Below, piece after piece: positions 8,659 to 18,305 of a DNA stretch of 64,000 nt. The stretch spans positions 1,426,001 through 1,490,000 of the forward strand of contig CBDANK010000004.1 in NCBI GenBank assembly GCA_965197565.1, read 5' to 3'. The translations under genes were made by a program, and so were the position numbers. Source of the DNA: G963667675 sp965197565 (lineage in GTDB: Bacteria; Chloroflexota; Dehalococcoidia; Lucifugimonadales; UBA3495). The first letter of the stretch is position 1. Each line of letters starts with the position of its first letter. The notes below the pieces were generated by a model. The model ran no database searches and had not been told where the DNA came from. It worked only from the letters and a program-made list of their open reading frames with translations.

Positions 8659-9576
8659 TTATCCTTGCCGGAGGAACTTCACCACCCGCCGGGTGCGGCC
8701 CCAGTCGCCGGGCATAACCACGTACAGGTCTTTATGGGAGTCCACCCAGATGCCGTGGCAGGACCGGTGGTCCATCGAACCCCACTGGGCCAAGCGTTCC
8801 CCTTCAAGGTTTAGAATGCTCACCAGCCCGCCGTTGTGCTCCGGAATGTAAACAGCGTCTTCGTCGTCCACGTAAAAGAGGGCGGGGCCGATCAACTGCA
8901 CCGGCCAAGTCTCCAGGTGCTCACCGCTTTGAGTGAATACCTGGACCCGGTCATTCTCCCGGTCGGCCACCAGTACCCGTTCTTTGCTGTCGATCCAGAC
9001 ACCGTGGGGCAAGTTGAATTCGCCGGGACCGGTACCGGGCTCTCCCCAAGACAGAAGGTGCTCGCCAGCGGGCGAGAATTTATGGACCCGGGCGTTGCCG
9101 TAGCCGTCGGCGATAAAGACCTCGCCCTGGGAATTCAAAGCGATGCCGGCGGGCATATTAAATGGGTCTCCTCCGTGGGTAACGCTTTGATAGGCCGTTG
9201 AGCCCAGGTCGTCGGGAGCCACTCCGGTATCGGAGCGGTAGCCCTTGGTCCCTATTGTCATCAAGAGGCGGCCATCGGATGTAAACTTCATTATCTGGTG
9301 ATTGTCTCGGTCCACCAGCCAGACGTTGTCCTCCCGGTCTAACAGGATGGCGTGGGCCATGGCGATGAGCCCGCCGCCCCAGGAAGACAGGAAATTGCCC
9401 TCCCGGTCGAAGACGATAACCGGATGGTCCGGGTCCCGGTTAAAGCAATAAATCCGGTCCTGCGAGTCACCGGCTACTGCCGCCGCGGGCATATCCCATC
9501 CTTCGGGCAGTTTCGCCCAATCGTCCTTGACTTCGTAGGTATATTTGCCTGTCCCCACAATCTTGGTGCTTGTCAC
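8659..9576 (-). CDS. NHL-repeat beta-propeller protein
   Basis: A 305-residue protein with repeated blades of the NHL type (DSQDRIYCFNRDPDHPVIVFD, GRLLMTIGTKG, NMPAGIALNSQGEVFIADGYGNARVHKF, FNLPHGVWIDSKERVLVADREN). It resembles the peptidyl-alpha-hydroxyglycine lyase-like NHL proteins common in marine Chloroflexota. The GTG start at 9576 is chosen because AGGAGG lies seven bases upstream; the frame runs on to 9624 but without a better signal. No signal peptide is seen. It follows the SMP-30 gene by 37 nt, suggesting one transcript. The substrate is unknown. Confidence 0.75.
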   Translation of the reverse strand: MTSTKIVGTGKYTYEVKDDWAKLPEGWDMPAAAVAGDSQDRIYCFNRDPDHPVIVFDREGNFLSSWGGGLIAMAHAILLDREDNVWLVDRDNHQIMKFTSDGRLLMTIGTKGYRSDTGVAPDDLGSTAYQSVTHGGDPFNMPAGIALNSQGEVFIADGYGNARVHKFSPAGEHLLSWGEPGTGPGEFNLPHGVWIDSKERVLVADRENDRVQVFTQSGEHLETWPVQLIGPALFYVDDEDAVYIPEHNGGLVSILNLEGERLAQWGSMDHRSCHGIWVDSHKDLYVVMPGDWGRTRRVVKFLRQG

Positions 9577-9613
9577 AACTTTTCCTCCTAGAACTTGGCT
9601 AATGGAGCGTTTG

Positions 9614-10507
9614 CTAAGCTCCAATGCCAGGAGTTTTCACCCGGAAGCTGTACAAGGACTGGCCCGGAGCGGTGTACACCGTGCGAAGGTCGGACCCGCC
9701 GAAAGCGATGTTGCGAGGCACCTCGGGCCCCCGGATAACGCCTAGCTTGTTGCCTGCCGGGTCGAATACCCAGATGCCGCCCGAGCCGGTGCAAAAGACC
9801 CTGCCTTCGACATCCACCTTCATACCATCGGGCACCCCCCGCTCCGCGGAGGACATATCTGCGAAAACCCGGTTGTTGCTGAGAGCCCCGTCGGCGGAGA
9901 CGTCGAAGGCGCGTATCTTCCGGTGGGCGCAGTACTCGCCCCGTTCCTCTTCTTGCAAGCAATCAAGGCTGGTCCGACTTATAGCAACATACAGGACCGA
10001 CTCGTCCGGAGAGAAGGCCAACCCGTTGGGATACTCGCATCCATCGGTAGCCAGATGAAGCTGGCCATCGGGGGCAATCCGAAACACTCCAGCAAACTCG
10101 TACTCGCGGTCTTCCGGCGGGACCCGCAACGATGGGTCAGTAAAGTATATGCTGCCGTCGGAGCGGCACACCGCGTCGTTGGGGCGGTGCAGCCTATTGC
10201 CCTGCCAGCGGTCGGCAATAGTGGTGACGGAACCGTTTGCGGCCATGCGAGTAACGCTCCTGTGCGCACCCTCACACATAATCAAGTCGCCGTTGCGGTC
10301 CAGTGCACAGCCGTTGCCTTGGCCGGTATTTTCCCGCAGCACCGAGACCCCATCCTGCTCATCCCAGCGGAGGAGCCGGCTCCCGCTCAGGTCAACAAAA
10401 GTGAGGTAATCCCCAGGATGCCAAAGGGGGCCTTCAGTATCCCCAAGGCCGGCGGCCAATAGGATATGTTCAGGCGACTCGAGGATTCCAGACAGGTCTT
10501 CGGCCAT
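9614..10507 (-). CDS. SMP-30/gluconolactonase/LRE family protein
   Basis: 297 residues, the usual length for this six-bladed propeller family of metal-dependent lactonases. Visible hallmarks are the N-terminal GDTEGPLWHP (metal-binding Glu), NRLHRPNDAVCRSDGSIYFTDPS (Asn-Asp metal ligands), YPNGLAFSPDESVLYVA and GVPDGMKVDVEGRVF. The ATG at 10507 has AGGAG seven bases upstream. It probably hydrolyses a sugar lactone or related ester in the surrounding catabolic cluster; the specific substrate cannot be told. Confidence 0.82.
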   Translation of the reverse strand: MAEDLSGILESPEHILLAAGLGDTEGPLWHPGDYLTFVDLSGSRLLRWDEQDGVSVLRENTGQGNGCALDRNGDLIMCEGAHRSVTRMAANGSVTTIADRWQGNRLHRPNDAVCRSDGSIYFTDPSLRVPPEDREYEFAGVFRIAPDGQLHLATDGCEYPNGLAFSPDESVLYVAISRTSLDCLQEEERGEYCAHRKIRAFDVSADGALSNNRVFADMSSAERGVPDGMKVDVEGRVFCTGSGGIWVFDPAGNKLGVIRGPEVPRNIAFGGSDLRTVYTAPGQSLYSFRVKTPGIGA

Positions 10508-10660
10508 GACGGGACTCCTGTTGCGTAGGGTGAGGCCGCTGGCGGGATTATATCAAGCCCATCCGACAGTGTATATTCTCCACGCTCTAGTGGATATGTT
10601 GGGATATGGTCCGGTTGAAGCGTATTGGCCGCAGCCCGGCGTTGCTTTGGCTCCATACCT

Positions 10661-11608
10661 TCAGAATATGGCGATGGGGTTCACCGGGGAGCCGGTGGTG
10701 TTGTGCAGGCGCAGCGGGCCGATAGACACCATGAACTCCCAGCGATCCCGTTCCCGGCAGGCTGCCGATAGTTCCTCCAGGTTGGCGTTGTCCAGGATCC
10801 AGATGCCCATGGCCGTAATTCCCACTTGGTGTATCGGGCTGGCCACACGGGAATACTGGGGAGGGTTGACGTCGTTCCCGGTGTCGGAACCCAATACGGC
10901 GATGCCCCGCTGGTGAAAGAGGGGTAGACAAGCGGCCTGGCAGGCGGTACTGCCGTGGGACCGGTCCACGGGACCTTCTACGTTCCGGCGATGCAACTGA
11001 CCGGTGCGTATCAGCAGAATGTCGCCCTCTTCAACCTTGAATCCGCACCGTTCCTCCGCGGCCAGAATGTCCTCGGGCATCACCCCCTCGCCCCGCTCCA
11101 CCCAGTCGATATTCCGGACCATCGGCACGTCTACGAGGACACCCCTGGAAACTATACCGTTTTTTGCTTCTTCCACCGAGCCGAAGGTGGCGCCCAAGCT
11201 GGTGGACACCAAGTGGGCCGGAAATCCGTTGTAGGTCTTTCCCTCCCAGAAAAAGTGGGCCAAGCTGTCCACGTGGGTCACAGTGACTCCATGAAATATC
11301 ATGCCGAAATAGTCGGCGGCAGCGGGATAGGCGCGAGGGCTGACCTTGTCTCCACTGGCCCACCCTTCTCCGCTTTCCACCATAAAGTGGACCGGCGGAT
11401 TGGGCGCATCTGCGCTGGCCTCAAAACTGACGGTCCGGGATAGGCTGACCTGAACGCCCTCTTTCACCGTTTCGATGGCCCGTTTCGTCTTCTCCGGGGT
11501 GATTAGGTTGGGCGTCCCCAATTGGTCTTCGGCGCCCCAACGCCCCCAGTTGGAGAGAGACTTGAAATAGCCCAGGACTTCTTCTTCCGATGGGATGTTT
11601 GCTTGCAT
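10661..11608 (-). CDS. Cyclase-family metal-dependent hydrolase
   Basis: 315 residues of the cyclase/kynurenine-formamidase (KynB-like) family. The metal-binding region GVTVTHVDSLAHFFWEGKTYNG carries the conserved H-x-D-x(3)-H pattern, and VEEGDILLIRTGQ and VLGSDTGND follow the family layout. A ribosome site (AAAGGAAC) lies about six bases before the ATG. These enzymes hydrolyse small amides or cyclic esters. Its place between a lactonase-like gene and an amidase fits a degradation pathway for an amide or lactone substrate. Confidence 0.8.
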   Translation of the reverse strand: MQANIPSEEEVLGYFKSLSNWGRWGAEDQLGTPNLITPEKTKRAIETVKEGVQVSLSRTVSFEASADAPNPPVHFMVESGEGWASGDKVSPRAYPAAADYFGMIFHGVTVTHVDSLAHFFWEGKTYNGFPAHLVSTSLGATFGSVEEAKNGIVSRGVLVDVPMVRNIDWVERGEGVMPEDILAAEERCGFKVEEGDILLIRTGQLHRRNVEGPVDRSHGSTACQAACLPLFHQRGIAVLGSDTGNDVNPPQYSRVASPIHQVGITAMGIWILDNANLEELSAACRERDRWEFMVSIGPLRLHNTTGSPVNPIAIF

Positions 11609-11704
11609 GGGTTTGTTCCTTTCAGTTTGGAGATCAGAACTAAGCGGTCGGTTGTTGTCACACTGGTCTGACGCTGGGCAATGAGTGATGAGGCCCGCGG
11701 ACCC

Positions 11705-13060
11705 TCAAGCGTCCATTGGGGTCGACAAGTGTAGGTCCAGGACGGCTTCGCACCAGCGGGCCGCCGCCAGCAACCGGGACTCCTGGAAAGGGGCGGCTAT
11801 CAACTGCATCCCCAAAGGCAGGCCGGACTCGGCTAGGCCCGAGGGAACGGTTATGGCCGGGAGGCCGCAGGAGGTCCAAGGCCCTTGAAACATAGTGTTG
11901 CCGGTGTTGGTCAAGTCGGCCAACGCAGGCGTCGGAGTAGAAGGGGTCAGCAACAGGTCAGCCTTTTCGGACAGCAACTCCATGTCGGTGATGAATTGCC
12001 TGCGGCGTTCCAAGGCGCGGGAGTAGCTGACGCCGTCGGTTTCCAAACCAAGACGCAGCATCTCCCGCAACTTGGGCTGGTAGTCCTGAGCCTGCCGCTG
12101 GTACATTGGTTGGTGGAAGCTGGCGGCCTCTACGCTCATAATCGTGCGTTGGTCCTCGATGGCCGTGTGGATGCTATCCGGTAGTTGAAGTTCCTCCACA
12201 GTGGCCCCGGCACGGCTCAGGCGTTCCACTGTCTCGCTTAAATGCTGCCTGGTTTCCGGGTCAGCGTTGTCATGGAAGAACCCCCGGAGCAGGCCGATGC
12301 GGGGCGCTTTGGGCGACTCCAGCGCCGCCAGGTAGTCAGGCACTTCACGGCGGGAAGCAACCGGGTCCTCCGCGTCGTGGCCCGCCATGACTTGCAGAAG
12401 AAGCCCGGCGTCTTCCACGGTGCGGGCCATCCAGCCCATGGTGTCGAGCGACCAACTGACGGGGATAACGCCGAAGCGGCTAACCCGTCCGTATGTGGGC
12501 TTGAAACCAACCACCCCGTTATAGGAGGCGGGCCGCAACACCGAGCCGACAGTCTGGGAACCCATAGCGGCGGGGCACATTCCAGTGGCCACCGCCACCG
12601 CGGAACCGCTGCTGGACCCTCCCGGAGTGTGGGCCGCGTTCCAGGGGTTTATAGTTGGCGACGGGTCCATGCAAGCGAACTCGGTGGTTACCGTCTTGCC
12701 CAGCATGATGGCGCCGGCCCCTTTTAGCAGGGTCACTGTGGTAGCGTCGTATGTGGGCACGAAATCCGCGTAAACCTTGGAGCAGGCGGTGGTGGGAATG
12801 CCGGCGGTGTAGTAAATGTCCTTGAGCCCGATGGGCACACCGTGGAGGGGGCCTTTGCCGGCGCCGCTGTCTAGGTCCGCCCGCTTTTGCTCCGCTTCGG
12901 AGATCACCGCCTCCCGGTCCAGGTAAACCCAAGCATTCAATCGAGGTTCAAGGGAGTCGATGCGGCTTAACAAGGATTCCACCAAGTCTACGGGAGACAG
13001 CGTCCGATCCCGGATGCGGCGGGCCGCCTCGGTAGCTGTGAGCTCGTGGGGTTGTGACAT
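11705..13060 (-). CDS. Amidase (amidase signature family)
   Basis: 451 residues with the full Ser-cisSer-Lys catalytic set: Lys in PIGLKDIYYTAG, the signature GGSSSGSAVAVATGMCPAA, and cis-Ser/nucleophile in QTVGSVLRPASYNG, followed by GFKPTYGRVS. The family includes GatA and many catabolic amidases. No gatB or gatC is nearby, so catabolic amide hydrolysis is the better reading. A strong ribosome site (GGAGGAGG) precedes the ATG. The gene follows the LLM monooxygenase by about 20 nt. Confidence 0.85.
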   Translation of the reverse strand: MSQPHELTATEAARRIRDRTLSPVDLVESLLSRIDSLEPRLNAWVYLDREAVISEAEQKRADLDSGAGKGPLHGVPIGLKDIYYTAGIPTTACSKVYADFVPTYDATTVTLLKGAGAIMLGKTVTTEFACMDPSPTINPWNAAHTPGGSSSGSAVAVATGMCPAAMGSQTVGSVLRPASYNGVVGFKPTYGRVSRFGVIPVSWSLDTMGWMARTVEDAGLLLQVMAGHDAEDPVASRREVPDYLAALESPKAPRIGLLRGFFHDNADPETRQHLSETVERLSRAGATVEELQLPDSIHTAIEDQRTIMSVEAASFHQPMYQRQAQDYQPKLREMLRLGLETDGVSYSRALERRRQFITDMELLSEKADLLLTPSTPTPALADLTNTGNTMFQGPWTSCGLPAITVPSGLAESGLPLGMQLIAAPFQESRLLAAARWCEAVLDLHLSTPMDA

Positions 13061-13081
13061 TTAGGCCTCCTCCAGCCCCCG

Positions 13082-14245
13082 CTAAGAAGCCGCCACCGGC
13101 ATCATCTTCGCTTCATCAGGTTTTTTGAACAAGGGCATCACCTTGGTGGCGAAAAGCTCCAGGTTGCGAAGGGTCTTCTTTTGATGCATTCCACGGTGGG
13201 AGTAACCCACAAGCAGATATTCCAGATGGCATACTTCTTGAAGCTCGTGGACCTTCTCCGCCACTTGGCCGGGGGAGCCCACCAGCAGGTTGCGCGGCTC
13301 CAGGAAGTCCCAGTCCAGCTTTGTGCCGGGTTTAAGCTCTTCACCAGGGTGGGTAAACACCTCTCTGCCCCGGAAGGGGTCGTTATAGAGGAAGGCGGAC
13401 ATGATTCCTTGTTCAGCGTCACGCCGGGCCTCCTCCATTGAGGAAGCGACATAGGTGGGGCGCATCACCGCTTGGTCCTCTCCCAGATTGAAGGGCCGCC
13501 CCTCCCGCTCCGATCTAATCTTTGCGTACAACTCCATCCGTTGTCTCAGCCTGAGAGGCGGAGGCTGGGCGTAACAGGCCGTCAATGCCAGTTCGGCGGC
13601 GGTAGTGACGGAGCGGTCGGTGGAGACGGTCATCCACAAAGGGGGGTAGGGCTTCTGGTAGGGTTTAGGAGTCACCCGCAGCTTTACTACTCGGTCGCCT
13701 TCCTGCCATTTGGGATTTGACGGGTATAGAGGATGCGAGAAGACGGTCCCGGGCGCTGGAAAAGTGAAGTTAGGCCCTTGGTGGGAGAAGTGCTCCTCGG
13801 TCCAGACTTTCTTTACGACCTCTATAATCTCCCGGAACAGCTCTGTGTTCTCTTTATCCTTTCGCGGGTCGGCATTAGGATGGAACTGGGGGCCTTCGTA
13901 GGGCCATACGCCTCTGCCAAAACCCACTTCGATTCTACCCTTGGTCAAATTGTCCAGGATCGCTAAGTCTTCAGCCAGCCGGATCGGGTGCCACCATCCC
14001 GCAATGTTGCCCATCTGACCGATACGTATCCGGCTAGTCCGGGCTGCCAGGTCTGCTCCCAGCAGGATAGGATTCGGCATATCGCCCGGTTCGTAAGGGC
14101 CAAAATGATGCTCACCCAACCAAATAGCGTCATACCCCAACTCTTCAGCCAAGGCTGCCTGCTCTCGGAGGTTGTCCAACTGCTGCACGGGTGTTGTGGC
14201 TTGACCCGAAGAATCCGCTACCATAGTAAATGCACCAAACCGCAT
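13082..14245 (-). CDS. LLM-class flavin-dependent monooxygenase (luciferase-like)
   Basis: 387 residues of the bacterial luciferase-like TIM-barrel family. The N-terminal strand MRFGAFTM, the LGYDAIWLGEHHF motif, LAEDLAILDNLTKGRIEVGFGRG and the C-terminal SPGQVAEKVHEL are all typical. Reduced FMN (or F420) would be the cofactor. The ATG at 14245 is preferred over GTG 14254 because GAGGTGA lies five bases before it. As first gene of the minus-strand cluster (LLM, amidase, cyclase, SMP-30, NHL) it may start oxidation of the pathway substrate. Confidence 0.85.
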   Translation of the reverse strand: MRFGAFTMVADSSGQATTPVQQLDNLREQAALAEELGYDAIWLGEHHFGPYEPGDMPNPILLGADLAARTSRIRIGQMGNIAGWWHPIRLAEDLAILDNLTKGRIEVGFGRGVWPYEGPQFHPNADPRKDKENTELFREIIEVVKKVWTEEHFSHQGPNFTFPAPGTVFSHPLYPSNPKWQEGDRVVKLRVTPKPYQKPYPPLWMTVSTDRSVTTAAELALTACYAQPPPLRLRQRMELYAKIRSEREGRPFNLGEDQAVMRPTYVASSMEEARRDAEQGIMSAFLYNDPFRGREVFTHPGEELKPGTKLDWDFLEPRNLLVGSPGQVAEKVHELQEVCHLEYLLVGYSHRGMHQKKTLRNLELFATKVMPLFKKPDEAKMMPVAAS

Positions 14246-14376
14246 GATGCTCACCTCATTATTTGAAGCTGTGTTTTCATCCTATCCATCGTCTGCCGAG
14301 ACCAGCGGACAACCTGGCTGAATATTCCCATCGTAAGAAGAAGATACTCTACCGGGGTCATTCCGTCCAGAGCCGC

Positions 14377-14385
14377 TGATATAAT
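14377..14385 (+). promoter_or_regulatory. Candidate extended -10 promoter of glmU
   Basis: TGATATAAT (TGn plus TATAAT) lies about 65 bases before the glmU ATG; a second TATAAT follows at 14392-14397. No good -35 is visible, as is common with extended -10 promoters. Confidence 0.45.
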
Positions 14386-14451
14386 CACATTTATAATCGC
14401 ATCGCATAGAAAGCGGATTAACTATCGGGAGATTTGCTGAGAGGTGCCACC

Positions 14452-15810
14452 ATGGTCCAGTGGACCGGAGTTATCCTGGCAGCCGGAGTTGGCGAAAGAA
14501 TGAAGTCCCGCATCCCCAAAGTACTTCACCCGGTGTGCGGGAAGGAGATGATTCGCTATCCGGTGGAGCTGTTGCGCCGGTTGGAAATCGACCGGATTAT
14601 TGTAGTGGTGTCGCCGGATAACGGCCCGCGGGTTAAAGGCTTGCTGGGGGATGCGGCGGAGTACGCGGTGCAACCGGAGCCTCGAGGGACCGGCGACGCC
14701 CTGGCCTGTGCCCGGGAGGCCCTTGGCAGTAAAGCCGGCAACCTGCTGGTAATGGGCGGGGACTCTCCACTGGTAGGAGATGATTCGGTAAAGCGACTGA
14801 AGGCGTCCCACCTAGACCCGGGCAGCGTTATGACCGTTCTGGTTGGGCAAGTCCCGTCGTCCAATGACTGGGGCCGGGTAATTCGGGACGGGTCTGGACA
14901 GGTCAATGCTATTGTAGAGGCGGTCGATAGCAATCAAGCCCCGGATTCGCCGGGGGAGATCAACGGCGGAGTCTACTGTTTTTCGGCTCCCTGGCTGTGG
15001 GAAAACATGGAAGGAATCGAGCCCGGTCGTAACGGCGAGCTGTACATCACGTCGTTGGCCGCCATCGGCGCTGCCGCAGGCCACAAGGTTACGGGGGTGG
15101 CTGTCGAAGACCCTGCCGAGTTGCAGGGGGTTAATAACCGTGTCCAGCTTGCTCAAGTGGAAGGGGCGCTACGCCGCCGGATTTGCCGAAAATGGATGCT
15201 GGCTGGCGTCACCATGACCGACCCGGATTCGACGTACATCGACGCCGAGGTATGCATCGGCCAAGACACGCTGCTCTTACCCAACACCATACTGTTGGGC
15301 AGGAGCACAATAGGGGAGGACTGCCAAATTGGACCCGGATCGTCGATCCGGGACTCGACCGTTGGCAATGGATGCCGGGTTACCGCTTCTATGTTGGAAG
15401 AGGCTACTATGGAAGACGGCGTCGACATCGGCCCATTTAGCCACCTGCGCCCCGGAGCTTACCTGGAGTCGGGGGTCCATATCGGCAATTTTGCCGAGGT
15501 CAAGGAGAGCAGGCTCGGATCAGGAGTGATGATGGGGCATTTCGGATACGTTGGGGACGCATCCGTCGGCGCAAACGCCAACTTGGGCGCGGGCACGGTC
15601 ACCTGCAACTACGATGGGAAGGATAAACACCGCACAGTAATTGAAGCAGGGGCCTTTGTAGGTTGCGACACCATGCTGGTGGCTCCAGTAAAGGTTGGCG
15701 CCGCGGCTGTCACCGGCGCCGGGGCCGTCGTCACCGACGATGTACCGCCGGGTAGACTAGCGGTTGGTGTTCCTGCTAGAATTAAGCGAAAGAAGACAAG
15801 CACCGACTGA
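14452..15810 (+). CDS. glmU: Bifunctional UDP-GlcNAc pyrophosphorylase / glucosamine-1-phosphate acetyltransferase
   Basis: 452 residues, the expected size for GlmU, which makes UDP-N-acetylglucosamine for peptidoglycan and surface glycans. The N-terminal uridyltransferase shows LAAGVGERMKSRIPKVLHPV and GTGDALACA; the C-terminal left-handed beta helix shows hexapeptide repeats and the acetyltransferase site (HFGYVGDASVGANANLGAGT, CNYDGKDKHRT). ATG 14452 is chosen because GAGAGGTG stands just upstream; the frame is open to a TTG at 14434 without its own signal. A divergent intergenic gap of about 200 bp separates it from the LLM gene. Confidence 0.95.
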   Translation: MVQWTGVILAAGVGERMKSRIPKVLHPVCGKEMIRYPVELLRRLEIDRIIVVVSPDNGPRVKGLLGDAAEYAVQPEPRGTGDALACAREALGSKAGNLLVMGGDSPLVGDDSVKRLKASHLDPGSVMTVLVGQVPSSNDWGRVIRDGSGQVNAIVEAVDSNQAPDSPGEINGGVYCFSAPWLWENMEGIEPGRNGELYITSLAAIGAAAGHKVTGVAVEDPAELQGVNNRVQLAQVEGALRRRICRKWMLAGVTMTDPDSTYIDAEVCIGQDTLLLPNTILLGRSTIGEDCQIGPGSSIRDSTVGNGCRVTASMLEEATMEDGVDIGPFSHLRPGAYLESGVHIGNFAEVKESRLGSGVMMGHFGYVGDASVGANANLGAGTVTCNYDGKDKHRTVIEAGAFVGCDTMLVAPVKVGAAAVTGAGAVVTDDVPPGRLAVGVPARIKRKKTSTD

Positions 15811-15874
15811 CCTCCTGTGTCACCTGCCTTCGAGCCCTGTTTTGGGGCCGACCGGACCCGGGAGGGGTAAGGTA

Positions 15875-17095
15875 TTGGACACAGACAGCTTACCATCAGC
15901 CCTGGTTTTCGCTGCATTCCTCCTCTTCTTCGCTTACTTGAGCTTGGCCCACCATGCCAACGCCCCTTCCAATGCGACCGTGTCGTTGAACAAAACGGCC
16001 CATTGGACTGAGTCTGTCGTTTCCTGGCTTAAGTATGCTTGTGTGATTGCTGCTGCGCTGTCGGGCTTGGCCTTGGTCCACAGTACCGGCGTCTTCGGTT
16101 GGTGGCCCGCCTCTTTCCTTGCCCTTGCCCTGCTGATCTTTCTGGTTGCCGTCGACCGGACGGCCGGATCAGCAGTGGGCCGCCGGGTTAGGTCAACTGC
16201 CCGTTGGGGGAGGGTCCTGGGACGGTTGGCGCCGGGAGCCAGAGAGCGCGGACTCTCGGCAGTGAGCAATGGCGACGCTGGTGACAACGGGGCGGCAGAC
16301 CCCTTCAGCGACCCTTTCCCAGAGCGAGAGGAGCCGGCGATCACTGCGGCCGATCTTATCAGCTTGGACCAACATGCCCGCGAGATGCTGCGGTCGATAT
16401 TACGCTTGGACGTAACCACCGCCCGAGAGATCATGGTCCCTCGATTGGATATGTTGACTGTGGAGGCAGACGCCAGCCTGGCCCAGGTCTGCAATTTGAT
16501 GGTGCAAGGCGGGCACAGCCGGTTGCCGGTATACGAAGACACCATCGATAGCATATTGGGCATCATCCACTCCAGGGATGTCCTAGCGGCTATGGCCGGT
16601 CAAAACTCCCATGCCAGTGCCCGTGACCTGGTGCGGCCGGCGTTTATTATCCCGGAAACCAAACGGATAGACGGTCTTCTGGAGGAACTGCAAGGCAAAG
16701 GCGTTCAAATGGCCGTAGTGGTCGATGAGTATGGGGGCACAGAGGGCCTGGTTAGCATGGAGGACGTGCTGGAGGAAATCGTCGGTGAAATCGAGGACGA
16801 ATTCTCCCGTACCAGAGACGCCGAAATAGTCCGTTTACCAGACGGCGCCGTGCTGGTGGACGCCGGCGTAACTACTGACAACGTGGAGGAAATGCTCGGC
16901 ATCCGGATCGACAGCACCGATGTGGACACCGTCGGCGGATACGTTTATCACAGTCTGGGCAAGATCCCCCAGTTGGGCGACGTGGTAGTCACCGACCATC
17001 TGTACATCGAGGTGGTATCCATCCTGGGCCGGCGTTTACGCAAGTTGCGTATACAACGAATCGAAGACAACGGTTCTGACTCGACGGGTAAGTAG
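15875..17095 (+). CDS. CBS-domain protein of the HlyC/CorC family
   Basis: 406 residues from a TTG at 15875, which has GGAGGGG seven bases upstream. Two or three hydrophobic stretches occur near the N-terminus (ALVFAAFLLFFAYLSLA; ACVIAAALSGLALV; ASFLALALLIFLVAV), then a paired CBS module (TAREIMVPRLDMLTVEAD; VRPAFIIPETKRIDGLLEELQ), VVVDEYGGTEGLVSMEDVLEEIVGEIEDEF, and a C-terminal CorC/HlyC transporter-associated domain. Full-length relatives have a four-helix CNNM (DUF21) domain; here that part is short and divergent. A role in divalent-cation export or sensing is inferred. It is convergent with the sortase gene. Confidence 0.82.
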   Translation: MDTDSLPSALVFAAFLLFFAYLSLAHHANAPSNATVSLNKTAHWTESVVSWLKYACVIAAALSGLALVHSTGVFGWWPASFLALALLIFLVAVDRTAGSAVGRRVRSTARWGRVLGRLAPGARERGLSAVSNGDAGDNGAADPFSDPFPEREEPAITAADLISLDQHAREMLRSILRLDVTTAREIMVPRLDMLTVEADASLAQVCNLMVQGGHSRLPVYEDTIDSILGIIHSRDVLAAMAGQNSHASARDLVRPAFIIPETKRIDGLLEELQGKGVQMAVVVDEYGGTEGLVSMEDVLEEIVGEIEDEFSRTRDAEIVRLPDGAVLVDAGVTTDNVEEMLGIRIDSTDVDTVGGYVYHSLGKIPQLGDVVVTDHLYIEVVSILGRRLRKLRIQRIEDNGSDSTGK

Positions 17096-17188
17096 AAACG
17101 GTTTGCCAGCGGCGGAACTTGAGCGGCTAAGAAATGGGCACCCCCGGGACCGACGCCTGTTGGGCACCTGTTGAATGCGGGAGGTCGT

Positions 17189-18160
17189 TCAAGAGTTGCT
17201 CTTCTGAGCAACCAACTCCCCCGTTATGATCAACCGGTGGTCGTAAACCCAGCGAGGCAGACATGACACCAGGTGAATAGTAGCTTCCCCAGTATCATAC
17301 AACTCTATTTCCTCTTGGGGGACCACCCGGGATGAGGTAGCGCGGTACAGGAACTGTTGTTCACCATTATCCGTGATGATGAATACGTCCTGGCCATTGC
17401 GCAATTTCTCGGGTATTTTGCCCAGGTTGAAAAACACCGAGCCTTCTCCAAGAATCGGGCTTTCAGTGTGACCGAAAAACCATGAACTTCCTATCTCACC
17501 AGCGTTGGCCGTTTCGGGGATATGGCCAATTGTGTTGGCGGGAGTTTCGTAGGCCCGGCTCCCGCCCAAGTCCAATATCTCCAGCTCTTTAACCAGGGAA
17601 TCTATACCAATCGCGGGCACTCTGAGCCGGGTGGCGTTGGATTGGACGCCGTCAAGGGGCAGATGGCCCGAACCTATGGGAGTAAAACCCTGTAGGAGCA
17701 ACGACTCTTGATACGCTGAGGGCTCATAAGCCAAAGGGTTGCTCCAATAGCCGGCTGCCAGTGCTGCTCCTGGGTATAACCGGCGGCCTCCAATAGACGC
17801 GGGGGATATGGCGGGCAATAACTTAGCCGGTTCCTGGGATTTATTGGGCCCGTCGTTTCGCCCCGAAGGGGAGAAAGCACCGGCAGTACCGGAGGCCAAG
17901 TCACTTTGGCTATCAGGTAAGCCCTGACCAAGCTCGGGAGCGGCCAAAGCTCCTGCGTCCCGGCTCCCTCCCTCGATTGACGCAGGCAAAGCAACGTTTA
18001 ATTCATCCAGGCCGGCCCGGGCCTTGGCGGCATAAGCGTAGTATGCTCCGCCAGAGGCCAGCAGCAGAGCGCCCAAAACCAGCAAAAATATCCCAGCAAA
18101 CTTGGCGGACTTTCTTTGAAAACGGCCTCGGAGCAATAAATAATCGTAACCGGCTTCCAT
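17189..18160 (-). CDS. Sortase (class D-like), membrane-anchored transpeptidase
   Basis: 323 residues. A single N-terminal membrane segment (AGIFLLVLGALLLASGGAYYAY) is followed by a long Pro/Ser/Gly-rich linker and the sortase barrel. The catalytic His is in SSWFFGHTES, the Cys in IHLVSCLP and the Arg in DHRLIITGEL, all in the expected order. Sortases attach or polymerise surface proteins carrying LPxTG-like signals. I see no such sorting signal at the C-terminus of any protein in this window, including the large repeat protein at 55.9-61.6 kb. Confidence 0.85.
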   Translation of the reverse strand: MEAGYDYLLLRGRFQRKSAKFAGIFLLVLGALLLASGGAYYAYAAKARAGLDELNVALPASIEGGSRDAGALAAPELGQGLPDSQSDLASGTAGAFSPSGRNDGPNKSQEPAKLLPAISPASIGGRRLYPGAALAAGYWSNPLAYEPSAYQESLLLQGFTPIGSGHLPLDGVQSNATRLRVPAIGIDSLVKELEILDLGGSRAYETPANTIGHIPETANAGEIGSSWFFGHTESPILGEGSVFFNLGKIPEKLRNGQDVFIITDNGEQQFLYRATSSRVVPQEEIELYDTGEATIHLVSCLPRWVYDHRLIITGELVAQKSNS

Positions 18161-18305
18161 GCCACCTCTTTAGCATAGGAAATAGACAACGAATCTTTAG
18201 TGATTGGCTTGAGTAGGAAGTCTGTTTCCCGTCATCACAAGCACCCACCAACAGACCCGGGGACCAAGAGGGACCAGCACCAAGAAAGCTATGATTTAGA
18301 GGGTA

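Noticed and set aside
17193..17213. Perfect hairpin GTTGCTC/GAGCAAC as terminator between the CBS and sortase genes
   Set aside because: It lies in the end of the sortase coding sequence and no T run follows on either strand.
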